In this document: positions 35,227 through 47,556 of the stretch, piece by piece
How positions within the stretch are numbered: position 1 is the first letter of the stretch
How the letters are laid out: every line of letters begins with the position of its first letter
Assembly (NCBI GenBank): GCA_027943335.1
Contig: BSBK01003256.1
Location: 124,001-188,000, forward strand
Direction of reading: 5' to 3'
DNA: 64,000 nucleotides
Origin: Chamaecyparis obtusa
Taxonomy: Eukaryota > Streptophyta > Pinopsida > Cupressales > Cupressaceae
Position numbers and translations under genes: made by a program
The notes under the pieces: generated by a model
Database searches by the model: none
What the model saw: only the letters and a program-made list of their open reading frames with translations
What the model was told of the DNA's origin: nothing

Positions 35227-36436
35227 TGAAGAGTCTCACAATAGGTAGGGATAATCATGTCATTGTCTCTCTTAAGGGTAATATATCTATGGTACGGATT
35301 ACCTATCCCCATCATGAAATGCATTTAGATTGTCAACCCATGGATGTAGACTTAAAATGGGACAGCACAGTTTATGCACTAAGTTCCTTTAGGAGTCATA
35401 ACACCTATGCTACATGAAGATAAAATGCATGAAAGGAATCTATACTATTGCTGCAGGAAAGTAAACATACTTGACTATTGAATAGAATTACTACATAAAA
35501 CTTATGAAATGAATCTAATCCTGTCTAACAACTCAAAACATTCACTATACCCACATCTGCAGATGCTGCAGGAACAACCACAGTGGCAATGTTGTAGGAA
35601 TAAAATAGTAACTCTATTTGAAAATAGGAAAAGGTACAAGAAACAAATCTATTCTAACTTAATCTAATCCACCTTCCAAGTGGGCCCCCTTGGTTGGCTT
35701 CTACTAACTACTCAACACAAGAGATAATCCAAAATCACTCTTCCATTAAATTCTTCTTAACCGATTACATAACAACTGAATAACTCATGAAGAATAAAAA
35801 TAGAGAAACTTCCACTATGTTGAATACATAATTCTATCTTACTTCATTACCTACTAAATCAGTCAAAATCCCTTTATATCAAGGATTGACGCTTATTGAA
35901 AACATAACAGAAAAGTCTCATTAAACCTCACCATGTATGGAGGAGATAACAACCACGACATAATACAATTACTGCTAATAATAGAATAATAGTTCTGAGG
36001 AAATATAGTAGGACTAATTCCCTATATTCTCTGGAATAGCAGCTCCTTCAAAGCTCGACATATCCATCAGAATCATGCTAGATTCTCCCACCATGGTTGG
36101 TCTTCTAATGCTCCTTTAATGTAGATGTGCCACTCTTCATACCGCTCCATGTTTACCTGAAAGGTTAGTAACATTCAATACACATATGCAAGTCAACATT
36201 TTCAACTCCTACTTAAATATTAGAACACAACTTGGAATAACTATATGAAGTAGTGCATTATATTTATAATAGTCAGCAAAACATATCACTCAAGATATCC
36301 ATAGATTTTGTGGCTTTAGTTGTACTTGGCATAGGTTCACATTAACATAAGTAATAAAATGTCTTGGAAATGTTTGTCAAAGTATCAACAAAATATAAAG
36401 ATCATAGAAAAATTGAGGCAATAATTAGACTCATCA
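35227..36436 (-). repeat. 5' LTR of element B
   Basis: This 1,210-bp LTR reads TGAAGAGTCT...TTAGACTCATCA on the plus strand. It matches 26199-27410 and 14181-15387 over its full length. Confidence 0.9.
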
Positions 36437-37274
36437 CAGTTGATGAAGACATTTTTGTGGTGACCTGGATGAGACAGCATGGTCGGAGGTCGCACGTGTG
36501 AAGAGTTATTTTGTTTTCAAGCTAACAATTTTTATGTAATTGTGGAATATTATGTAACGTGTGAAGGTTTATATTTTGTAATTGGTTAAGCCTTGTTGGC
36601 TAAATCATTTGTAATTATTTGAGTGTGGTATAAAAGAATGATTGTTTTCCTTAATTGTGATATGAGATATAGATGTGAATTGTGGAAGTCAGAAATATAT
36701 GTTGATGTTGATATTGTAAGAAGATATGTGAATTGCAGAGATCTAATGAAGCAATTGGTGCAATTTGGCATAGGTAGAGGAGCAAAGATAAGTTGATGAG
36801 ATCAGTAATTGTTGGTATTATTATGTTTGGATAATACAAAGATCATTTGGATAGTGTGTTCAGTGATCTTTCCCTTGAAGATGTTTGGACAGTGGGTCCT
36901 TCTGTCTTCCATAACTCTTAACCGGGTTAGAATCTTTTAACAGGGATTCAAAGTCTCCTAACAAGGACTCATATGTACTGAATATATTTCATAAGGCTCC
37001 TAATAGAGTCCATCCTCTCACAAGGAATTTTCATATTAGTACATCTTTTTCCGGCATCATTCCCGCCGGGGTTTACTCTCTAATCAAGAGGTTCCCTAGT
37101 CAACATATCTTTTTTTATTGTGTTGTTGTGTATGTTTATCTTTCTATGGTTGTTGCTTATATTGATTACATGGTTTAAATCTAATAATGGTAGTAAAATT
37201 TGTTATTATCTTATAATTGATTCACCCCCCACCCCCCTTCTCTCAGTTATCTTGGTGGACTTTACTTTCTAACA

Positions 37275-38805
37275 GAATTACAGACTTGGTCAAGGCAGTA
37301 GCAGTCCGAATGGCATGGAAGGAGTCTTCATCATCCATAAGGGTTGTGTTGAGTTTGAAAGTGGTATTTCTCTTACATCTAGGGATTTGATTAGAGTGAC
37401 CTATGTGGATGATGCACACATGGATATATTGGAGAGTGATCAGAGAGACTAGCAAGGGTTACTTCTACAGAGTTTTGCCCAGGTTGTTGATTCATCCCAA
37501 ACCACACCTTGTTAAAGTAAATTTTGTCCAATCTACAATAAACCTTATTTTTATAAGCTTGATTATTACACAAAGAACACCAGATGTTACTGTACTCTTG
37601 CTTCATGTTCTCCAATGGATCACTGATATGAAACCTCCTCTTGAATTTAAACCAAAAGAAAAATTCATTCCCTTTCCACTCATGTTTATTACCACCACAT
37701 TTGTCATGTTTGTTTTCAATCATATTGAAGTCTCCTATAAATATCTACTTAGTGTAAGGTAATTTTTTGGCTAACCAATCCCATAGATTAGATCTTTCTT
37801 TGTAGTCATTTGAAGCATATATGTTGTTGATTCTAACTTCCTAATCCTTATCTTTGAATTTCCCTCAAATAACTCTTTGGCAAGGAGAGGTGCCTTTAGA
37901 GGTCATCTTATCAACCCATTTTCTTCCTATCAGCATAGAAACCCCTCCTTTTCCTCTAGTGTGGTCTAAATATATAAAAGTGGCTTTGTTCCATATGAAT
38001 TTAAGAGTATTGTGAGACTTGTAACTAGTTACTTTGATCTCTTGAAGGCATATAATATCCTTTTTATGAATCTTGTTACACTAGTTTCTGACAATGTATT
38101 TTCTATCTAGCATTTTCAATCCCCTAACATTCCAACTATGTATGTTTTCATCATAATAATTTGGGAGTGTTTTGATTCTTGCATAATCTATTAAAGCATT
38201 CTGGTAGCTCATTTCTTTTAATTTTATTATTTTTCCCACTGTTTCTTATATTGTTGCTTCTTTCATAAGTTTTCCTTTTTTTCTTTTTTTTAGAAATTAC
38301 TTCTACAAACCCTTCTTCGTCCTCTCCTTGTTCACTATAGGTCGATAGAGAGGGAATTTCCTCCGTGAATCTAGGTACTATTTCAAGGGGTACCTGGTCC
38401 AAATTCTTAGCTCCACATCCTTCTTGTATAGCACCAAAAGGAATGGTGTTAGGACAAGTCTTATCTTGTTCAACCAAATATTGTTCAACCCTTTTTAAAA
38501 TGTTATTATTCTTGATTTTGGAGAGGGCTATTTGTTGGGCATTTTGAAAGGAAACATTATCTTCATTAATTTTCTCTCTAGGAATGGGTATGTATTGGGG
38601 GCGACAAACAAAAGGGTTACATGGTTCCTTATTCTGCACAACAGTGTGAATTTCAAAATCATCCTCAAATAGCGGATTTGATAGTGATATAAACTTATCC
38701 AAGGGGGTGTCGAGGGTTTCCCTTAGACTATCATTATTACCTTCATTGATATTAACATCTTGAGTATTACTAGTATTATTGTCTTCATTTCTTTGGGGAC
38801 AATAA
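37275..38805 (-). pseudogene. LINE-A ORF1 C-terminus and ORF2 endonuclease
   Basis: The frame 38702-38151 is the hydrophilic C-terminal part of ORF1, ending in a lysine-rich cluster (SKKKKKRKTYERSNN) as expected for an RNA-binding protein. Directly after it the apurinic-type endonuclease begins (SWNVRGLKMLDRKYIV near 38100-38140). Recognisable boxes are DIICLQEIK (about 38040), DFNMIENKHDKCGG (about 37710) and RLDKIYF...SDHSP (about 37430-37530). Several stops interrupt it. The frame is cut at 37279 by the solo LTR and resumes at 25823. Confidence 0.85.
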
Positions 38806-38821
38806 TAATACTAGTAATACT
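38763..38821. repeat. Inverted repeat at LINE-B 5' junction
   Basis: The left arm 38763-38783 is complementary to the right arm 38798-38821 except for one extra AAT, with a 14-base loop. A further partial copy (AATAATACTAGTA) follows at 38822-38834, immediately before LINE-B coding sequence starts at 38836. The left arm belongs to LINE-A ORF1 (it is in frame with 38702), so the right arm looks like a fold-back copy made when LINE-B integrated. Confidence 0.75.
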
Positions 38822-38835
38822 AATAATACTAGTAA

Positions 38836-40424
38836 GCCTTTGGTGCCAAATTAGTTTGGCAAATGTATTCTAAACCGCATAATAAATGGTGTCAAATAAT
38901 GCAATATAAGTATTTGGATCATGCATGTCCTTCAAGAGTATTCACTATTTGAGACCCTCCTAGTGGTTTAGCTTTATGGGACTTTATGATGGCTTCCAGA
39001 GACATTGTGACTAACTATATTTCATGGGAGGTTAACTTAGGCACCCAAGTTAAGTTCTAGAGAGACTCTTGGAATGGTTCCCCTCCTCTTTTCAACCTAG
39101 ATTTGGTGGACATCTTGATAACATCATCAGAAAATTCATGGGGTAAATATCTGATAGATTTTGTTTCGACAGTTTGTTTATTTTCCAAAAAAGTGATTTG
39201 GAAGGACCCGAGTGAGCTTCTAATTCCTCCTATGGATCAAGATAGACTTCGCCAAATTCTCTCATCTCTTGTGGTTTATATCTCAGGGAAAGAGGACAGA
39301 CTAATCTAGGCCCTTGGACAAAATGGCTCGTATTCAATAAAAGATGGCTATAGGCTCATCCAGTAGAAAGTAACTAACAAAACACCTTCTCGAGCTTACT
39401 TTTTTTGCTGGAACCAATTCACGCTTCCAAAGGCTAGATGTTTTGCATGGATTTCTCTATGAAAGAGAGCACTTACAAGTGATAGGCTTATGAAATTTCA
39501 TATATCACAGCCTTTCAATTGTCAACTTTGTGATCAAGAACTTGAAGATGGAGACCACCTTTTCTTGAATTCCCCATTCGCACAGCAATGTTGGACCTTT
39601 GTTCTGGGAAAACTTTAGTATCCCACACCTGTCCCAAACAAATTGTGGGACCTCTTCCAATCTTGGCCTGAGCTATATTCCAATTCCTTTTTCTCACACC
39701 TCTGGACTTGTATCCTGGTGCTTATTGTTTGGGCTCTTTGGTGGGAGTGTAACAAAAGGATCTTTCGGCAGTGCCCTTCAAACATTGAAACTATCCTTTC
39801 CAGCATTAAAAAGTCCATCTCTAAAGTTGTCAACTCAAACCATTCTAAACACATGTGTAACCTAGTTTTGACCCAATGGGACACAATTACCCTTCGCCAT
39901 TGGAAACACTTATATGTCCCCATTAGTTGATAGCATAATGTAAATACTCATGCTGCAACAAATAGAGATAATGTTCATTGGACCCCTCCGCCGACTAATT
40001 TTGTTAAGCTTAACTTTGATGGTGTGTCCAGGGGTAATCCAGGTATCTTGGGCACAGGAGCCTGCATTCGAGATCAAAATGGTGATGTCTTGGCAATTAG
40101 AACTGATCCCCTACCTTTAGGATCAAACAACATAGCAGAAGCTCATGCCCTCTTCTTTGGTCTTGTATTGGATAAGCATGGTGGCTATCGGTTTATACAT
40201 GTGGAAGGTGATTCCATGGTTATCATCTCTGCATGTATTAAGCGGGTGTCACATAATTGGAGGCTATCTTATATACTCCAACAAATTTGGCAACTTTTAG
40301 ACTCTTTTGATGAAGTTCTCATCTCACACACCCTACGCAAAGGAAATGCTCTTGCTGATTATCTATCAAATATGGGTTGTGATGGTTGTTCTCTCATTGA
40401 TATTAATCTGACTCATGTTAGAAA
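38836..40424 (+). pseudogene. LINE-B ORF2 C-terminal part: zf-RVT and RNase H
   Basis: The domain order is the post-RT segment (KLVWQMYSKPHNKW), a zinc-binding RT domain with CQLCDQELEDGDHLF (about 39525-39570), a WALWWECNKRIF linker (about 39730-39770), and an RNase H domain of the plant LINE type (about 39990-40420). All four acidic catalytic positions of RNase H can be seen: LNFDGVSRGNPG, NNIAEAHAL, VEGDSMVII and RKGNALADYLS. Stops at 39307, 39364, 39460, 39616 and 39928 break the upstream part, while RNase H itself is open from 40024. The frame is cut at 40424 by element C. Confidence 0.88.
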
Positions 40425-41438
40425 TGTGTACTCTAAATAGTGCACTTCTATGAATCCTTACAATCAAGAACACTCAAGAATGGGGTCTCAAAAATCGATC
40501 CATAGCTCTTTATGTATGGAGTTGCAAGATTTAAAATTGCTCTCAACTAGAGCTAATAAACTTAGTGACCTTTCTATTCAACCACACAATGAGAGATTCA
40601 AGTGAAGACAAGGGAAAGAATGCCAATATCTCCAAGAATCAAATGAAATGCAAATGCAAGCTAGATTAAGATGAATATGTAAGCTAGAAATGAGAAATGC
40701 AAGCTAAGCTATGGAAATGAAAGTACAATCTAAACTATGAAATGGAAATAGCAAGTGTTACAATCCTTCCTATTAAACTAGATGAGTTAAGCATAAAGCA
40801 TGAAAGGAAATCTAAACTATGAAAGCATGAAATATAAAGCTACTATGCAAAAATGAAAACTAAACTATGAAGCAATGAAGAAAGCTAAGATGTGATGCAA
40901 CAATAATCTCCAAAAAGCTTCAAAGTCTTCAAGAATTCCTGTAGCATAAAGTTAGCATAAAAGTGAATCTCCAAATGAGGAAGAGAGCTCTTCTTTTATA
41001 GGAAATGAGGAGAAATGGACCATGGAGATTAAGAGGCAAAAATTTTAATCAATGGTGGAGCATCAAAGATGAGTAATCCATGTGCACAAGTATCCTCCAA
41101 TAGGAAAATAAGAGTTGACTTTTGTGTCCATATGAAACAAAAAGTGTTTTTTCCCTTTTTATAAAATAAGAATAATACTTTATGTGTGCAACTTAGGATA
41201 AGAGGAAAAGTGGGGGCTTTTTATTTAATAAAAGGGGAGGAAATATTCATTTTAATAAATAAAGACTTTAGGATAAAATGGTTAGCCCAAGGAATAATCG
41301 AATAAATGATAACATAGGATTTGATCAAGGAAATTGATATAATTGAAAAATGTTGATTTTTGAAAATATTGATTTAGGGATTTGATAAATTGCTGAATGG
41401 GGGCCCAAAGTCTAGGCGACCATTTTAGGGTGCATACA
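40425..41438 (-). repeat. Element C outer (3') LTR
   Basis: TGTGTACTC...GTGCATACA, 1,014 bp. On the minus strand it is preceded by GTCAAAAAGGGGCAAA (41454-41439), a polypurine tract, so this is the 3' LTR of the whole insertion. Confidence 0.9.
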
Positions 41439-41533
41439 TTTGCCCCTTTTTGACTAATGTGTGATCATTTTGTGAACACATGCAGCCAAATATTTATTCA
41501 AATATGCTCTCCATTTTTGGTGGGCGCCAAAAA
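41439..41533 (-). other. 95-bp relic of an internal region between two LTRs
   Basis: The right edge shows the LTR-adjacent end of a PBS (minus TGGCGCCCACC, 41529-41519). The left edge shows the polypurine tract and about 50 bases that match the DNA next to the middle LTR (42500-42555). Thus a complete internal region has been reduced to its two ends. Confidence 0.75.
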
Positions 41534-42499
41534 TGTACACACAAAAATAGTGCACTTCTCTAAGTCATTACATCAAAGGAAATCCATGAAAGGGAAACCT
41601 TCAATAGCAACCTAGAGCTCTCTATGTATGGAGTCACAAGATTTTAAAATTTCTCTCAACTAGAGCTATTAAGCTAATGACCTTGCTAGTCAACCACACA
41701 ATGAGAGATTCAAGTGAAGACAAGGGCAAGAATGCCAATATCTTCAAGAATCAAATGAAATGCAATGCAAGCTAGATTAAGATGAATATGCAAGATAAAC
41801 TATGGAAATAAAATAACAAGTATTACAAAGCCTCCTAATTAAGCTAGATGAAGTAATCTAAAGCATAAAGAAAACTAAGCTAAGAATGCCATTATCATGA
41901 AACTATGAAAGCAAATATGAAACTAGATGAAATGCAACAAAAGGCTTCAAAGCTTGGATGCAAAAGTGTCTTCAAAGAAAGCTCCAAATAGACCTAGAAA
42001 ACCTGCAGCATAACAATAGCATAAAACATGAATATCCAAATGAGGAAGAGAGCTCTTCTTTTATAGGAAATGAGAAAGAATGGACCATGGAGATTAAGAG
42101 GCAAAAGTCTTAATCAAGGGTGGAGCATCAAAAAGGAGCAATCCATGTGCACAAATATCTTCCAATGAGAAAATAAGAGTTGACTTTTGTGTCCATACAA
42201 GATAAAAAGTGCTTTTTCCCTTTTTATAAAATAAGAATAATGCTTTATCTGTGCAACTTAGGATAAGAGGAAAAGTGGGGCTTTTTATTTATTAAAAGGG
42301 GAGGAAATATTTCTTTCAATCAAATAAAGACTTAGAATAAAATGGTTAGCCCAAGGCAAATAATTGAAAATGATAAAATAAGATTTGATCAAGGAAATTG
42401 ATATAATTGAAAATGTTGATTTTTAAAAATATTGATTCAGGGATTAATAAATTGTTGAATGGGGCCCAAAGTCTAGGTGACCATTTTAGGGTGCATACA
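41534..42499 (-). repeat. Element C middle LTR (divergent)
   Basis: TGTACACAC...GTGCATACA, 966 bp. It is homologous to the outer LTRs over its whole length but visibly more divergent and with several indels. It carries a polypurine tract on one side (42500-42515) and a PBS-like sequence on the other. Confidence 0.87.
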
Positions 42500-45400
42500 T
42501 TTGCCCCTCTTTGACTAATGTGTGATCATTCTGGGAACACATGCAGTCAAAAAAGTTGAAATGTGAGTTCATTTTGGGATCACAAAACAACTCAGATGTG
42601 TGTTCATTTTGGGAACATGCCCGGACAAAAATAAACAAAAGATTCTAGACATGAGTTCATTTTGGGATCATATCCAAAATAAGAGATAAAAATCTCAAGC
42701 TGAGTGATAGCTTATAAAAAGATAGCTAAATCAAGAAAATCAAGGATTAAATCCAATAGGTACTACCCCCTCGGAATTGAAATTGAAATCAGGTAGAGGA
42801 GAATAGCAGATTGATAAAAGATTATCAAATCATAATGAAATCATAATCGAAGATGAAACATGACAGAATAACCATTAGGCAGTGAAAACATGCCCCAGTG
42901 ATGAATGAGAAGAAAAGAAATGGGGTGAATGGAAGACTAGAAGTGTGAAAGACATGAAAAGGAAGAAATTTCATCAAAGATCGAAGAATTATGCCTCAAA
43001 AGGTTAGTCAACTGCGCAGAAGAAAGAGAAATTATGACCTTAGATTTCAATTTCGAGTCTAAAAATGGATCCAGGAGGTCGAAATTAGCTAAAGGTGCAA
43101 TTCTGAGGTGTTTGGAAAATTAGGTCAAAAAGTCAAAATGCTATAAAAGGGGATAAGATGTGGAAAGATAAGGAGTGAAAGACATGAAGAAATAGAAGGT
43201 GAGCGCAGTTGACCAACAAGTCCTCAAAAGATGAAAGGAGAGCTCTCTCCATATGCAAGATGCAAAACTAAACTATCATGAACTTAAGAATGCAAGCTAC
43301 AATGAAAAGTGGTTGACTTGCAAGGTCACAACGCTTATAGACATCTAATTATCATTATCGAGCTTTATTGGTAGCATCATAAGATCATACAATACACACT
43401 AGTATAACTATGTGAATCTAAATATGATCTATATCATATAGGAATGTGGGAATCTCACCTAGGCACCAAAGACATGTAGGTCAAGATGACTAGTGCAGTG
43501 AGATTACCTAAGTTTACTATAGCAAGATTATGCTTGCATCAGGACATAAGAAGGTCAAGATGGCTATAAGCATGTACTCGCAAAATAGTCAAGGATAATG
43601 CCTTGTAGATCCTAGGTGTCAAGTGGATCAAGCACGAATGCTAATGATAGAAAGAACGAACAATATATACCCACAAGTAGAAAAAGTAATAAAACATGTT
43701 CTCATACCCTTAGTCTTCTAGTTATGCATCATCGAAAACTTCTCAGGGAGAGACCACTCATCAAAGAAATCCTCATAGACAGCACATAAAGAAAAATAAA
43801 GTCAACATATCTCAATTGAGTTGATTGTTTAAGTGCGTGTGTGTTGGTCATAGAGTCAAACTTGGAGTATCAAATTTGCTAATGAGCGATATCGCATCAT
43901 ACTTAGACTGGTGGGGTAGGATATCTGATAAGTGTTGAGAAACACTTGACGCTAGGGTAGTGTTGAAAAACACAGTTGGGTAAGTGTTACTATTTTTTTG
44001 AAATTTTGAACTTTTTGATTTTTTGGTATTTTTGAAATATATAATTTTTTTAGAGATATATCAAAGCGCCTATTGCTAAGTTTTCACTAAGATGATCATT
44101 TTTTTAGGACATTTTTTTATTTTTAGGATTTTTGACAATATACCATTTTTAAAAAAAAATTTCAAGATCAATAAGATATGTACAAAGGATGCCCCAGACA
44201 GAACAGGCATCAAACTCCCAAGCAAGATCACATCGTGTAGTCCCAATGTCTAGCAAGGTGGAGGACAAGAAGGATGAGCAAGCTGGTGAATGAAATGGAG
44301 GAAAAAAGAATAAAGGTAAACGGAGGGAAGAAATCCTCAAGGTCAAACTCCTCAAGAGTACCCAAGCTAGGGAAAAATTATCATGTAAAGCACATTTGGG
44401 CAAGCAATGAAAGGCCAACATAAGATAAGTCATAAAAGCGTAATGCAAAAGAAGGAAATGATGCAGTCCAAAGGAGTAGACATGTCAAGAGGCTTCATAG
44501 CATCGTATTTACTCTTTTTTATTAGATCAAGACCAAAGAGGAAAATGATAGTGAAAGGCTATAATGAATGGAGGAAAACAAATATGAAGGCTAACCATGA
44601 AAGGAATGAAAGCAAGATCATTGTAAGATAGCTCACAAGATAGCCAAATGTTTATGTATAGGTCAACATTGTCAAGATCAAAGAGAGAAGACAGAATGAA
44701 TGAAATATGTAGAAGAACTACGCATGATGCCTAATTGCCAGGTTTTCATCACGGTACTTATCCAAGGTGCCACAAGGGAGTGGTTTTCACCATAGGATGA
44801 ATTTATTTCTCTTTACTTTTGCTACCAAGGTGCCTATTTCCAAGTTTCCACCAAGGCACATTTTCAATTTTTTCAAATTTTTTTTATTTTTTTTATTTTT
44901 AATTTTATTTTATTTTTTTTATTTTATTTTTTGGAAGAAGGCAAGCTTTTTAGATAATGCTCCTTGAAAGGATAAACCATGATATGCCAAGGATTCAAAA
45001 TGATATGCTTAAAGATGCTGATAGGGAAAGGAAGATGGAAGAGAAAAATGGAGGATAAGGTTTTATGTAAAGCGAGTGAGGCTGGAAGATAGGAGGAATA
45101 GGCAAATAAGGAAAAAGGATAGAAGGTAGAAGGATAATGAATGGAAGGAATGTGAAAGGATAAATGGAAAGAAAGGAAAGATCAACATAAACACACACCT
45201 TAAAGGGTTGCGAGAGGATGGAGGAAACATGAATGAAGGAATATGGTGAACATATAGCAAAGGTTGCGGTTTGGGCGCATGGAATGGAAGAATGTTTTTG
45301 GAAGAACATGAAGTGGAAGCCTTTGGAAGCTTGAATGTCAACTTCACTTTTTTCTCAACATCATACTCTTTCAAGAGAGACTTTGGAATCCATATAGTCG

Positions 45401-45640
45401 TAGGCTTTTTATTTCTTTTTGATGATTTAGAGAGAATATCTTCAATGATGGATTTTGGAACCCATACTTGTCTTGTAGTTTTCTTCTTAGATATCTTTTT
45501 TGACTTTATGCCTCCATGTCGATTAGAGGAGACATGGTGATCTTATTTTTTTGATGGATTTTTGTATTTCTTCTTTTTCTTGTATTGAACATTCAAGTTA
45601 CTTCCAAAAGACTTAGGACTTGTGGAAGAAGGAGGATATG
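42500..45640. other. Element C internal non-coding region
   Basis: I recognise no gene. Near the middle LTR, variants of the phrase GTTCATTTTGGGAACA recur (about 42520-42670). AT-rich homopolymer tracts occur at 43990-44150 and 44870-44935. In a normal Tat-group element this is where pol would lie; here it is absent. Confidence 0.5.
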
Positions 45641-47556
45641 ACTAGTTTAGATGGGTGGATGGATGAAAAGGATTCAAGGATATGCATCGATGTTGATCTT
45701 GAAGAAAGATAGGAGATGGAGGGACATAAGGACCCAAGATGGATGAAGAATTAGGGGAGTTAGGAGGGGAAAGTGAAGAGACATAAGGGCCCAAGATGGA
45801 TGAAGAATTAGGAGAGTTAGGAGGGGAAAGTGAAGGGACATAAGGGCCCAAGATGGAAGGAAGACATGAAGCCCTTAGTATTGATGGAGGAGGTCCAAGG
45901 ATGGACATGGAAGATGAAAAAGGATAATCAACCAATTCATCAACATTTATGACAGCCAAGGACATCAGCATCTTTAGAGTGATCATTAGGATTTTCAATA
46001 GGATAGTGAACATCTTGAATAGGAGAAACTTCTTCAATAGGAATTTTCAAAGCTTGCAAAGACTTAGGAAGAGTAGAAAGTGGAGGTGAACATGGAGTGG
46101 TAGAACAAGAAGATGGATGATTTTGATCTTAATAAGTTTCTTTGGATGGCATAAGCGCATCATTTTTTTCTTGATTTTCAATAGGCTTAACATTTGAAGT
46201 AACATCACTATTTTCAATAACCTCAATGGGAGTAAGGTCATCTTGATTGTCAATAAGCCCAATGGTGTGAGTAGTAGCATAATCTTCCTTAGGCGAAGAC
46301 TTAAGACATGGTGGAATGAATGTGGAAGAGCGTAGAGGATCAAAAGAACCATGAAGTGGATCAGAGATGTCATGAAAAGGATTAGATGACATGGAGGGTT
46401 CTTGATCTTGATCTTTTTTAATATTCTATTCTTTATCATTTTTAGAGTCCTCTTGACATGAAGCCACTTCTAAGGACAAGGAAGCATGTTGGAATTGCAT
46501 GGAAGATTTTGGAATAGATGGTGAAGGACTAGCTGAAGTAGGCATTATAGCACATAAAGGCTTAGGATCTTTAGTTTTAGCATTATTGAAAGTATTTGCA
46601 GCCAAGTGAAGGTTAGCTTGAGCTTCTTTAAGAGGTAGCCCTTGAGGATAACTATAGGGAACTACATGAAAAGCATTAGGATTTTCATTGGATGATGGAT
46701 TTGTGAAATATTTGGAAGACTTTAAAGCTTTAGGAAGTGTATGGTTATTAGAGGAAGTAGGGGATGAAAGGGGACCATCACAAGATAAAGGTTTAGCATT
46801 AACATAATCTTTATTGAGAGTGTCATCTTTATTTTCAACATGAGAATTCTTAGAGGAGAGATGCTCATAGTATCTATGTTTATAATCAGCGTAGAAAAAT
46901 TTATCTTCCTCAATAGTAGCAGATGTATCATATTGGTCACAACAAATATCATAATCCCTTTCAAAATCAGAATCATGTGGATCACCATCACAATCTATCC
47001 AATAGGATGACCCTTTAGTAAGCTTGAGCACATGACAAGGAGGACTCTTAGGAATAGAGGTTTCATAGGTATGACTATATGGTTCATCATCGTAGCCATC
47101 ATAATAGTCATCATAGTCATCAAAGGTGGGTGTGTCACTCTTCGTGGGAGAGGTATCACAAGGATTACTATATTGCTCATAGTGAGGAGTAAGACTCTTG
47201 GGAGAAGTAGAAGAGGAACGAGATCATGAAGAAGAGGAAAGTGAAGACCTAGTGGAGGAAGAAGACTTGGATAATGAAGAATGCAAATAATGTCTAGAAG
47301 AGTCATGATAAGACTTGGATAATGAGGAAGAATGAGAAGACTTAGATGATGAAGAATGCTCGGAAGAAGAAGATCGTGAGAGGATTAGGAGCATGATTCT
47401 ACCAAAGGCGGGTGATTCCCTTGCTTTCTTTCGTATTTTTGTCATAAATTTATCATCAATGAAACTGTTGGAAGAATGATATTTTTCAAATTGAGCAAGG
47501 AGATCAAGATCATCCATTTTCAAGAGAGGTTCTATAGAAAGATAGTTGAAACTCAT
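45640..47556 (-). pseudogene. Ser/Pro-rich unknown ORF of element C
   Basis: A minus-strand frame begins at about 47556 (MSFNYLSIEPLLKMDDLDLLAQFEKYH). It has a serine-rich block (47224-47390), an acidic/tyrosine-rich part (DDYDDYYDGYDDEPY near 47070-47110, then DCDGDPHDSDFERDYD near 46950) and a serine/proline-rich tail. Stops at 47224, 46426 and 46129 are in the same frame; a frame change near 45960 leads to the 19-residue repeats. It has no zinc knuckle, protease or RT motif. Its place, between the PBS-side leader and the rest, is that of the extra ORF upstream of gag in some Tat/Ogre-type elements. That comparison concerns position only. Confidence 0.55.
45724..45860 (-). repeat. 57-bp tandem repeat (19-residue protein repeat)
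   Basis: Units lie at 45724-45780 and 45781-45837, with a partial third at 45838-45860. They code on the minus strand for a proline/serine repeat of the form SILGPYVPSLSPPNSPNSS. The period is a multiple of three, so the repeat grew while the frame was coding. Confidence 0.85.

Larger units (their letters stand above)
26194..36441 (-). mobile_element. Athila-like Ty3/gypsy element B
   Basis: A 10.2-kb minus-strand element at 26199-36436 has LTRs at 35227-36436 (5') and 26199-27410 (3'), a tRNA-Asp PBS (35205-35222), and a polypurine tract AGTAGGGGGCAGA (27411-27423) next to the 3' LTR. The gene order is gag, protease, RT, then an env-position ORF. The probable TSD is TAGTT (26194-26198) against CAGTT (36437-36441), one mismatch. 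The two LTRs differ by about 5% in the first 230 bases (by eye), so B is older than the Gag-protease element and element C. Most of RNase H and all of integrase are missing. Confidence 0.88.
25819..37279 (+). mobile_element. Solo copia-type LTR interrupted by element B
   Basis: The 5-bp duplication GAATT (25819-25823 and 37275-37279) brackets a sequence starting TGTTAGGAA (25824) and ending TTTCTAACA (37274), an inverted-repeat terminus. Removing element B leaves about 1.2 kb with no internal domain, PBS or genes, so this is a solo LTR. It is in plus orientation: a TATA box TATAAAAG at 36629-36636 and a C-rich U5 end (TTGATTCACCCCCCACC near 37219-37235), a form familiar from plant copia LTRs. 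It interrupts LINE-A between endonuclease and RT. Confidence 0.82.

Noticed and set aside
40024..40440. RNase H frame ending at TAG 40438 as a complete protein
   Set aside because: The last codons are supplied by the LTR of element C; the original frame continues at 50776-50839.
45642..47306. Overlapping minus- and plus-strand frames rich in Leu/Ile/Met (for example 46722-46991, 46995-47306)
   Set aside because: These are out-of-phase shadows of the Ser-rich frame of element C.
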